Source: Chloroflexota bacterium (GTDB lineage: Bacteria; Chloroflexota; Anaerolineae; Promineifilales; Promineifilaceae). From it: a stretch of 9,949 nucleotides of DNA. The notes beneath the pieces were generated by a model. The model searched no databases, was not told the origin of the DNA, and saw only the letters and a program-made list of their open reading frames with translations. Positions within the stretch are counted from its first letter, which is position 1; every line of letters begins with the position of its first letter. The stretch lies in the NCBI GenBank assembly GCA_024640485.1, contig JAHEEY010000138.1, forward strand, positions 1 through 9,949, given 5' to 3'. Shown here in pieces: positions 1 to 5,762 of the stretch. A program made the position numbers and the translations under genes.

Positions 1-471
1 AACGGCAGATCCTTCAAGGCATTGCTGCCCAGCGGCGGCTCTGGCCCGGTGATTACCGACGATGCCTTGGACGCCCCGATGACCTATGAAGGGTTGACAC
101 CCCATGGGTCTGTTATGGGCTCGGCCTCCCTTATCGTGATGGATGATTCCACCGATATGGTTTGGGCCGCCATGAAGATGATTCATTTCTTCAAACATGA
201 ATCATGTGGAAAGTGCACCCCCTGCCGGGAAGGCACATTTTGGATGGACCGTGTGCTGTCCCGTATTTACCACGGCCAAGGGACGACTCGGGACGTTGAA
301 GTGCTGGAAAGCGTTGCCCAACAGATCAAGGGCAAGACGTTGTGCGCCTTGGGTGAGTTTGCCGTCAGCCCAGTGCTGTCAACAATTAAGCATTTCCCCG
401 AGGAATACCGGGCAAAAGTGTCTGAGTCAAGTTCCGCGACTGTCAACATCCCTGTAATTGCCGCCGATTAG
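1..471 (+). CDS. nuoF: NADH-quinone oxidoreductase subunit F, C-terminal part (5' end outside window)
   Basis: NuoF is the NADH-oxidising flavoprotein at the tip of the peripheral arm of complex I. It takes hydride from NADH onto FMN and passes electrons to the 4Fe-4S cluster N3. Only the last 156 residues are present; the frame is open from base 1, and the FMN and NADH sites lie upstream of the window. The N3 motif is complete: SCGKCTPCREGT gives cysteines at fragment residues 69, 72 and 75 (first codon at 205), and the fourth is in TLCALGEFA at residue 115, close to the usual CxxCxxC-x(about 40)-C. The stretch between is the helical bundle typical of the NuoF C-terminus. The stop is TAG at 469-471, followed by an unusually long 118-bp spacer before nuoG. 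I see no frameshift or missing residue. The identity is essentially certain; related NAD-reducing hydrogenase (HoxF/HndC) subunits are excluded by the downstream nuoGHIJKLM. Confidence 0.97.
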   Translation, partial: NGRSFKALLPSGGSGPVITDDALDAPMTYEGLTPHGSVMGSASLIVMDDSTDMVWAAMKMIHFFKHESCGKCTPCREGTFWMDRVLSRIYHGQGTTRDVEVLESVAQQIKGKTLCALGEFAVSPVLSTIKHFPEEYRAKVSESSSATVNIPVIAAD

Positions 472-589
472 TGGGGCGATTACACCCTTAACTAGCAACT
501 ACCCTGGCTAGCACGCAGCCGGCAGCTTCATTCAATTGACTGTTGGCTCAGCCAGATTGATTCGAGAAACGTAGTGGAAGAGGATCAGA
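472..589 (+). other. nuoF-nuoG spacer with the nuoG ribosome binding site
   Basis: This is a 118-bp gap inside the operon without a credible gene. It holds a weak inverted repeat, CTAGC (492-496) with GCTAG (507-511), and ends in a purine-rich ribosome binding site, GGAAGAGG at 576-583, six bases before the nuoG ATG. A TTGACT at 536-541 resembles a -35 box, but no good -10 box follows at the right distance. An internal promoter is therefore possible but not shown. Confidence 0.5.
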
Positions 590-3163
590 ATGAGTGATCT
601 CGTTACATTGACCATCGACGGTGTGGAAGTTAGTGTCCCAAAAGGGACCCTGGTTGCCGATGCCGCAAAGAAGATTCAAATCGATATACCGGTGTTCTGT
701 TATCATCCCAAGCTGGAGCCAGTTGGGATGTGCCGGGTTTGTCTGGTGGAAATAGGTCTGCCAATGCGCGACCGGGCCACCGGCGAATTATTGAAGAATG
801 AAGATGGAAGCCCGAAGCTTAGCTTCCGCGGCCTGCAGACAGGCTGTACTGTTGCGGTGAGCGAAGGCATGGCGGTGCGGACTGCCAGCCAGCCGGTGAA
901 GGAAGCTCGGGGCGCGGTGTTGGAATTCCTGCTGTCCAGCCATCCATTGGATTGTCCGGTCTGTGACAAAGGCGGCGAATGCCCGCTGCAGAACCTGACC
1001 ATGGCCCACGGCAAGGGCACCAGCCGGATGGCTTTCAACGATAAGCTCAAGATCGCCAAGCATGTCCCTTTGGGTGAGTTGATCTACTTGGATAGAGAAC
1101 GCTGCATCCAATGCGCTCGCTGCATCCGCTTCCAAGAGGAAATCGTAGACGATCCGGTGATCCGCTTCCACAATCGGGGGCGCAGCCTGGAAATCGTGAC
1201 CATGTCTGAGCCGGGCTTCGACAGCTACTGGAGCGGCAATACCACCGATATTTGCCCGGTCGGCGCTCTGACCACTTCCGATTTCCGATTTGGCGCGCGG
1301 CCCTGGGAGTTGACTCCCGCCGCCAGCATTTGCCCCCATTGTCCGGTAGGCTGCAACACCACCATGAGCACCCGTCGTGAGGCGATTTCCGGTGGTCGGA
1401 AGGTTATCAAACGGATCATGCCGCGGCAGAATGAAGCAGTTAATGAAATTTGGATCTGTGACAAGGGACGTTTCGTCCATCATTTCGCCGATTCCGCACA
1501 ACGGCTGACGACACCGCTGATTCGGAAAGATGGTCAGCTGGTGGAAGCAAGCTGGGACGAAGCGTTGGATCTGGTCGCCGGTCAGCTGCAGAAGCACAAA
1601 AGCGCCGCCGCAGGGTTGGCCAGTGGGCGGCTGAGCAACGAAGATCTGTTCCAGTTCCAAAAACTGTTCCGCAAGGGATTGGGCAGCCGGAATATCGACT
1701 TGGCCAATCGGCAGCTGGGCGGCGGCGAAATCGTGGCGCAGGTCGGTGTCGGCAGCGGTACCAACCTGAAGGATCTTGGCAAAGGTGACGCGATATTGGT
1801 GGTCGCCTCTGACCTTCATGAGGAAGCGCCGCTCTGGTGGATGCGTGTCAAGCAAGCTGCGGAGCGCGGAGTGTCGTTGGTGCTGGTCAATGGCCGCCGC
1901 ACACGTTTGGACAAGTTTGCCGCTCATACTGTGAACTACGAACCCGGACAAGGGTTGATGACCATCCGCCGGCTGTTTGGCCTGGCGCAGGTGGAAACTG
2001 AATCCACTAGAGACGATCAGCTGGCAGCCGCTGCTGAGAAGCTGATCAAGGCAGAGAACCTGGTCGCATTTTACGGCAGTGAAGGGCTCACATTTGATGA
2101 GAGCGACGCCCTGGCGAAGTTGCTGGGCAACTTGCTGCTGATCAAGAACGGCCACAATCACACCGGCCGGGCCAACAATGGTTTGATTCCAGTTTGGCCG
2201 CACAGCAACAGCCAAGGTGCCTGGGACATGGGCATTCACCCCGCCTATGGCCCTGGTTATGCCGCATTGGAGACTCCCGGGTTAGGGGCCGCGCAAATCT
2301 ACGCGGGCGCAGCCAGCGGCGACATCGAAGCGCTGTATGTCGTTGGCGCAGATCCTGTCGGCGATGGCCTGATGGCAGATCGCGGCAAGCTCTCATTCCT
2401 CGTTGTTCAAGAGCTGTTTCTGACCGAAACGGCTGCTTTGGCTGACGTCGTCCTGCCGGCTCAGAGCTGGGCAGAGCGTGAAGGCACCTACACCAACGGC
2501 GAGCGGCGCGTACAGCGATATTATCCGGCAATCCCTGCCTACGGCGACAGCCGTCCCGATTGGCAGATTCTTGCTCAGGTCGGCGAGCGCGCGGGACTGG
2601 AAAAACCTGCTTTCGCGGCTAGCTTGATGTTCAAAGAGATAGCCAAAGCTGTCACCCAATATAAGCATATGGACTACCGCTCCCTGGCCCAGGTAGAAAA
2701 ACAGTGGCCGGATGTTGGCGGCGATGACCTTTATTACGGTGGAAACGCCTACGAGAATGGCTCAGGCCTGGGCCAGCAGTGGATGGCTGCGGCCGAGTCC
2801 GGTGCGGTGGAGCGTTTTGAAGCCCCAGATATTGAGCCGAATTCTTTCGAGAGCTTGCCCTTGATCCAAACCCGTGCCCTGTACGCCAGCGGTACGTTGA
2901 CCAACATTTCCAAGGTCATCGAAGCTCGGCTGGTTTCACCGACCTTAACGGTGTCCCCCGCCGATGCCGCCCGACTGGAGCTGTCTGACGGTGATGTCGT
3001 CGATGTCGCCGTCAATGGAGCATCGGTGCAGGCGAAATTGTCCGTTTCTAAATATGCCACTGTTGGTCTGGCCCAGTTGAGCGGCGTAGGCAGTGGATTT
3101 GTATCAGGGACTGCCGCGGCTGAATTCAATAGAGTAGTAGAAAGTGAGAAGGAACTAGCATGA
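590..3163 (+). CDS. nuoG: NADH-quinone oxidoreductase subunit G (iron-sulfur, molybdopterin-oxidoreductase-like)
   Basis: NuoG (857 aa) is the largest peripheral-arm subunit and carries electrons from NuoF towards NuoI. Cluster ligands are visible in order: the [2Fe-2S] N1b at C37, C48, C51 and C86; the His-ligated N5 at H118, C122, C125 and C131; N4 at C172, C175, C178 and C222; and the off-pathway N7 at C248, C251, C255 and C290. The rest is a molybdopterin-oxidoreductase fold that in complex I is structural; typical stretches are YVVGADPVGDG (from 583) and ADVVLPA (618-624). A C-terminal MopB-binding-like domain spans about 760-850. The length falls between Thermus Nqo3 (about 780) and E. 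coli NuoG (about 910). The loop between C51 and C86 is long as in Thermus rather than short as in E. coli. The ATG at 590 has a good ribosome binding site and gives the expected N-terminus. The TGA stop overlaps the nuoH ATG by 4 bp, implying translational coupling. N7 spacing is longer than usual (see findings). Confidence 0.98.
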   Translation: MSDLVTLTIDGVEVSVPKGTLVADAAKKIQIDIPVFCYHPKLEPVGMCRVCLVEIGLPMRDRATGELLKNEDGSPKLSFRGLQTGCTVAVSEGMAVRTASQPVKEARGAVLEFLLSSHPLDCPVCDKGGECPLQNLTMAHGKGTSRMAFNDKLKIAKHVPLGELIYLDRERCIQCARCIRFQEEIVDDPVIRFHNRGRSLEIVTMSEPGFDSYWSGNTTDICPVGALTTSDFRFGARPWELTPAASICPHCPVGCNTTMSTRREAISGGRKVIKRIMPRQNEAVNEIWICDKGRFVHHFADSAQRLTTPLIRKDGQLVEASWDEALDLVAGQLQKHKSAAAGLASGRLSNEDLFQFQKLFRKGLGSRNIDLANRQLGGGEIVAQVGVGSGTNLKDLGKGDAILVVASDLHEEAPLWWMRVKQAAERGVSLVLVNGRRTRLDKFAAHTVNYEPGQGLMTIRRLFGLAQVETESTRDDQLAAAAEKLIKAENLVAFYGSEGLTFDESDALAKLLGNLLLIKNGHNHTGRANNGLIPVWPHSNSQGAWDMGIHPAYGPGYAALETPGLGAAQIYAGAASGDIEALYVVGADPVGDGLMADRGKLSFLVVQELFLTETAALADVVLPAQSWAEREGTYTNGERRVQRYYPAIPAYGDSRPDWQILAQVGERAGLEKPAFAASLMFKEIAKAVTQYKHMDYRSLAQVEKQWPDVGGDDLYYGGNAYENGSGLGQQWMAAAESGAVERFEAPDIEPNSFESLPLIQTRALYASGTLTNISKVIEARLVSPTLTVSPADAARLELSDGDVVDVAVNGASVQAKLSVSKYATVGLAQLSGVGSGFVSGTAAAEFNRVVESEKELA

Positions 3164-4263
3164 CACCTGTTCAAATAGCCCTTCGTGCATTGCTTGTGGG
3201 CTTTGTGGTTGTTCTAACGGTGATAACGGGTTTCGCTTACGGCTCCTTTCTGGAACGTAAACTCCTGGCCCGTTTTCAGGGGCGTATCGGTCCGAACCGG
3301 GCTGGCTATCTTCCGATCCCACAGCGCGGCCGCAAAGAGCGGAAACTCTTGGGCGGTGTCTTGCAGCCAGCTGCCGATGCTGTCAAGTTGTTCTTTAAAG
3401 AAGACCTTACCCCAACCAAGGCGGATAAGTGGATCTATACATTGGCGCCGATGATGGCGGCGATCCCGGCAATCATGATCCTGGGCGTCATTCCTTGGGC
3501 CGGCAAGATCACGATTTTTGGTTCACTGTTTTCGCCCTATTTCGCCATTGCCCCGGGCATTAACGTGGGGATTCTGTTTATCCTGTCTTTGGCTTCCATC
3601 GGCGTTTACGGTGTGGTATTGGCCGGCTGGTCATCCAATAGTAAGTACGCGGTGCTAGGCGGTATTCGTACCACGGCTCAGATGGTCAGCTACGAGTTAG
3701 CCCTGGGCCTTTCGGTGCTGATTCCAGTGATGATGGCTAATTCGCTTGACCTGGGCGAAATCGTTGAAGCGCAGCGCGGTGGTTGGTTCTTCGTTCAGTT
3801 TATCGCCGCCTTTGTCTTCTTCATCGCCACCCTGGCGGAAATGCAGCGCAGCCCCTTTGACTTGTTGGAAGCGGAACAGGAGCTGTCTGCCGGCTATATG
3901 GTCGAGTATGGCGGCATGCGCTTTGGCATGTTTTTCATGTCAGAATACATGGCCATGATCTCGTACAGCGCCATTATGGCCACCCTATTCTTCGGCGGTT
4001 ACCGGGGCCCCTTTGTGGACACTTACCCTGCATTGGGATTCCTTTACATCTTGGGCAAGACGCTGATTGGTGTTGTTCTAATGATTTGGATTCGGGCTAC
4101 ACTGCCGCGATTCCGCTACGACCAGCTGATGAATTTCGGCTGGAAAAGCTTACTGCCTATCTCGGCCCTCAACTTCATCCTCACAGCGACTTTTATCCTT
4201 TTGAAAGAAGAGGGGATTGTTGGGCCGTTTATCGATTCAGTTCTGAAATTCTTTGTTGGGTAA
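3160..4263 (+). CDS. nuoH: NADH-quinone oxidoreductase subunit H (membrane, quinone site)
   Basis: NuoH (367 aa) is the membrane subunit that joins the two arms and, with NuoB and NuoD, forms the quinone chamber. The signature FLERKLLARFQGRIGPNR follows the first membrane helix (about residues 7-30). The acidic run important for coupling is complete: D234, E237, E239, E241 and E249, with the same spacing as E. coli D213, E216, E218, E220 and E228. Other family stretches are KLFFKEDLTP, RTTAQMVSYELALGL and IRATLPRFRYDQLM near the C-terminus. About eight membrane helices are expected. ATG 3160 lies inside the nuoG stop (ATGA overlap), with GAGAAGGA at 3146-3153 as ribosome binding site. The oddity is a basic insertion around residues 50-66 (PQRGRKERK) between GPNR and LQP, where E. 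coli has only about six residues. The identity is certain. Confidence 0.98.
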   Translation: MTPVQIALRALLVGFVVVLTVITGFAYGSFLERKLLARFQGRIGPNRAGYLPIPQRGRKERKLLGGVLQPAADAVKLFFKEDLTPTKADKWIYTLAPMMAAIPAIMILGVIPWAGKITIFGSLFSPYFAIAPGINVGILFILSLASIGVYGVVLAGWSSNSKYAVLGGIRTTAQMVSYELALGLSVLIPVMMANSLDLGEIVEAQRGGWFFVQFIAAFVFFIATLAEMQRSPFDLLEAEQELSAGYMVEYGGMRFGMFFMSEYMAMISYSAIMATLFFGGYRGPFVDTYPALGFLYILGKTLIGVVLMIWIRATLPRFRYDQLMNFGWKSLLPISALNFILTATFILLKEEGIVGPFIDSVLKFFVG

Positions 4264-4284
4264 TTACTGACTCGTCCAACAGTC

Positions 4285-4327
4285 GGAGAATTTGCAGAGA
4301 CTAATTAACTAGCTTGGAGAATTTGCA
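4285..4327 (+). repeat. 12-bp direct repeat duplicating the nuoI ribosome binding site
   Basis: GGAGAATTTGCA occurs perfectly at 4285-4296 and again at 4316-4327, offset by 31 bp, in the nuoH-nuoI spacer. The second copy supplies the working Shine-Dalgarno (GGAG, 4316-4319), seven bases before the nuoI ATG at 4327. The first copy is followed by GAG instead of TGA, so it has no start codon. TAATTA also precedes each copy (4261-4266 and 4302-4307), at different distances. A short tandem duplication of the leader is the simplest reading. Confidence 0.8.
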
Positions 4328-4836
4328 TGATTGAAGAGGCAATCGCAATCATAAAGGGTATGGCCACCACCCTTAAAGTTGCACTTAAGCCGCCGGTAAC
4401 GGTTCAATACCCGGAGATGAAACGGCCGGTAAGCAATCGTTTTAAAGGGCGTCATGAACTGAAACGGTATGAAAACGGCATGGAAAAATGCATCGGTTGT
4501 GCGTTGTGCGCTGCCGCTTGCCCTTCCGACGCTATTTTTGTAGAAGCTTCTGAGAATAGTGACGAGCAAAGATATTCTCCTGGTGAACGCTTTGCGAGTA
4601 CCTACGAGATCAATATGCTTCGATGTATCTTCTGCGGCTATTGCGAAGATGCCTGCCCCACAGAGGCCATCGTCCTTGAACACGATTATGAGTTGAGTTT
4701 CTATGATCGGGCCAGCGCTATTTACACAAAAGATATGCTGCTGGTTGATGTTCCAGTCAATGGAATGGACACGCCGCGTACCGTTGAACCGGGAACGTTT
4801 GATAGGTCCATCCCTGATATGGAGAATCCGAAATAG
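4327..4836 (+). CDS. nuoI: NADH-quinone oxidoreductase subunit I (2x 4Fe-4S ferredoxin-like)
   Basis: NuoI (169 aa) is the ferredoxin-like peripheral subunit that holds clusters N6a and N6b and passes electrons to N2 in NuoB. Two complete CxxCxxCxxxCP motifs are seen: C55, C58, C61, C65 (CIGCALCAAACP) and C100, C103, C106, C110 (CIFCGYCEDACP). The N-terminal 20 residues are amphipathic, as expected for the helix lying on NuoH, and are followed by the conserved VTVQYPE and RFKGRHEL stretches. The tail after residue 140 is short and without clear features. ATG 4327 is chosen because GGAG lies seven bases upstream and the N-terminus matches the family. The gene starts 63 bp after nuoH; this spacer contains a duplicated ribosome binding site. 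The stop is TAG at 4834-4836. Soluble ferredoxins with the same motifs are excluded by length, the membrane-contact helix and position. Confidence 0.98.
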   Translation: MIEEAIAIIKGMATTLKVALKPPVTVQYPEMKRPVSNRFKGRHELKRYENGMEKCIGCALCAAACPSDAIFVEASENSDEQRYSPGERFASTYEINMLRCIFCGYCEDACPTEAIVLEHDYELSFYDRASAIYTKDMLLVDVPVNGMDTPRTVEPGTFDRSIPDMENPK

Positions 4837-4873
4837 CAAGTGCGATTGCGGCGATCCCGCAGTGGCCGGTTAC

Positions 4874-4879
4874 GAAAGG
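4874..4879 (+). promoter_or_regulatory. Ribosome binding site fixing the nuoJ start at 4888
   Basis: GAAAGG lies eight bases before the ATG at 4888. An in-frame GTG at 4840 would add 16 mostly basic residues (MRLRRSRSG...) that do not belong to NuoJ, and it has no Shine-Dalgarno. The site therefore supports the shorter protein. A small GC-rich inverted repeat (TGCGG 4847-4851, CCGCA 4857-4861) lies just upstream. Confidence 0.7.
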
Positions 4880-4887
4880 CGACATTT

Positions 4888-5403
4888 ATGGGTAATCCGA
4901 TTCTGTTTCTTATTTTGGCTGCCGTTGCCGTTATCGCTGCCGTTATGATGGTGCGCAGCCGCAACGCGATATACAGCGCCCTGTTCCTAGTGCTGAACTT
5001 CGTTACTATCGCTGTACTCTACCTGATCCTCAACGCGCCCTTTATCGCTATGGTGCAGATAACGGTATACGCAGGGGCGATTATGGTCCTGTTCCTGTTT
5101 GTCATCATGCTGCTGGGGGCTGAGAAGCTGCAAGGCTTCGAAGAGAGCAGCAAGGGCCAGCTCTGGATTGCAGCCTTCTTGGCAGTGGTCTTGATTGCCA
5201 CTTTCGCGGTGGCCTTGATTCAAGGGGATCCCTCGAGCTCAGGAGCGGTAGCTGGACTTGACAGCAGCCCCTCCAATCTGGGTCTGCACCTTTTCAAAGC
5301 GTATGTTTTCCCATTTGAGCTGACTGGCGTTCTGCTGCTCGCCGCCATGATCGGCGTTGTTGTGCTGAGTCGAAACAGCGCAAAGCGAGGTAAAGATGCC
5401 TGA
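4888..5403 (+). CDS. nuoJ: NADH-quinone oxidoreductase subunit J (membrane)
   Basis: NuoJ (171 aa from ATG 4888) is a small subunit of the membrane arm, next to NuoH and NuoK. It is thought to take part in coupling the quinone site to the proton channels through the bulged third helix. Five hydrophobic helices can be read: about 4-22, 28-48, 53-76, 92-112 and 143-164. The hallmark of helix 3, VYAGAIMVLFLFVIM, is present, with Y61 in the place of E. coli Y59. The loop at about 115-135 is rich in Gly, Ser and Pro. The frame could start at GTG 4840, but those 16 extra residues are basic, unlike the family, and lack a ribosome binding site. The gene begins 51 bp after nuoI, and its TGA stop overlaps the start of nuoK by 8 bp, so J and K are probably translated together in fixed ratio. 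Confidence 0.96.
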   Translation: MGNPILFLILAAVAVIAAVMMVRSRNAIYSALFLVLNFVTIAVLYLILNAPFIAMVQITVYAGAIMVLFLFVIMLLGAEKLQGFEESSKGQLWIAAFLAVVLIATFAVALIQGDPSSSGAVAGLDSSPSNLGLHLFKAYVFPFELTGVLLLAAMIGVVVLSRNSAKRGKDA

Positions 5404-5704
5404 AGTAACTGTAGAATGGTACGTGGCTCTCAGTGTCTTGCTGTTTTCCATTGGAGCCCTGGGTGTATTGCTGCGCCGTAATGCCATCATCGTATTTATG
5501 TCAATTGAATTGATGCTGAATGCGGCGAACCTTCTTTTTGTCGCGTTTGCCAATCATCTTCAGGATGTCGACGGCCAGGTCCTGGTCTTCTTTGTCATCA
5601 CTGTCGCTGCCGCGGAGGTTGCTGTCGGTTTAGCCTTGATCGTCACCATCTTCCGGACCAAGCACAGCATTAACATTGACGAAATCAATTTAATGAAAGG
5701 GTAG
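5396..5704 (+). CDS. nuoK: NADH-quinone oxidoreductase subunit K (membrane, antiporter-like)
   Basis: NuoK (102 aa) is the three-helix, MrpC-like membrane subunit that forms part of the fourth proton path of complex I. Both key membrane glutamates are present: E38 in MSIELMLNAAN and E74 in VAAAEVAVGLA, matching E. coli E36 and E72. The length is normal for the family (about 100). The start at ATG 5396 is inside nuoJ (8-bp overlap), with GAGG at 5387-5390 as ribosome binding site. The stop is TAG at 5702-5704. A GGAG immediately after it (5704-5707) is followed at once by ATGTAG, so it does not lead to a gene. MrpC/MnhC subunits of Na+/H+ antiporters are similar, but the context makes NuoK certain. 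Confidence 0.98.
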   Translation: MPEVTVEWYVALSVLLFSIGALGVLLRRNAIIVFMSIELMLNAANLLFVAFANHLQDVDGQVLVFFVITVAAAEVAVGLALIVTIFRTKHSINIDEINLMKG

Positions 5705-5723
5705 GAGTATGTAGATTGTGTAT

Positions 5724-5738
5724 TCATGCCGCGCATGA
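5724..5738 (+). other. Short hairpin in the nuoK-nuoL spacer
   Basis: TCATGC (5724-5729) and GCATGA (5733-5738) form a perfect 6-bp stem with the loop CGC. No T-run follows, so this is not a terminator by itself. It lies directly before the heptamer repeat and could be an mRNA-processing or stabilising structure. Function is unproven. Confidence 0.5.
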
Positions 5739-5757
5739 TTACGCATTACGCATTACG
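5738..5757 (+). repeat. Heptamer tandem repeat (ATTACGC, 2.9 copies) at the nuoL start
   Basis: ATTACGC at 5738-5744 and 5745-5751, followed by ATTACG at 5752-5757, gives almost three perfect head-to-tail copies. The array ends six bases before the nuoL ATG (5763) and includes the G of an alternative GTG start at 5757. It occupies the place where a Shine-Dalgarno would be expected. Heptamer arrays of this kind are known as STRRs in cyanobacteria and may recur elsewhere in this genome. Confidence 0.75.
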
Positions 5758-5762
5758 TGCTT

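Noticed and set aside
488..496. TTAACTAGC shared between the nuoF-nuoG and nuoH-nuoI spacers (also 4305-4313)
   Set aside because: Nine bases, with different position relative to the next gene and no symmetry in common; most likely coincidence.
536..561. Possible promoter upstream of nuoG (TTGACT as -35)
   Set aside because: No convincing -10 hexamer lies 16-18 bases downstream; the match is within chance for a 118-bp spacer.
788..2239. 483-residue open frame on the minus strand opposite nuoG
   Set aside because: It lies entirely within nuoG, which has complete family motifs. The translation shows no recognisable domain and no ribosome binding site is apparent. It is a shadow of the coding strand's codon bias.
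4309..4839. 176-residue minus-strand frame opposite nuoI
   Set aside because: It mirrors the full extent of nuoI, whose two 4Fe-4S motifs are unmistakable; the antisense product resembles nothing.
4840..4887. GTG start adding 16 residues to NuoJ
   Set aside because: The extension is basic and unlike NuoJ N-termini, has no ribosome binding site, and the ATG at 4888 has GAAAGG at the right distance.
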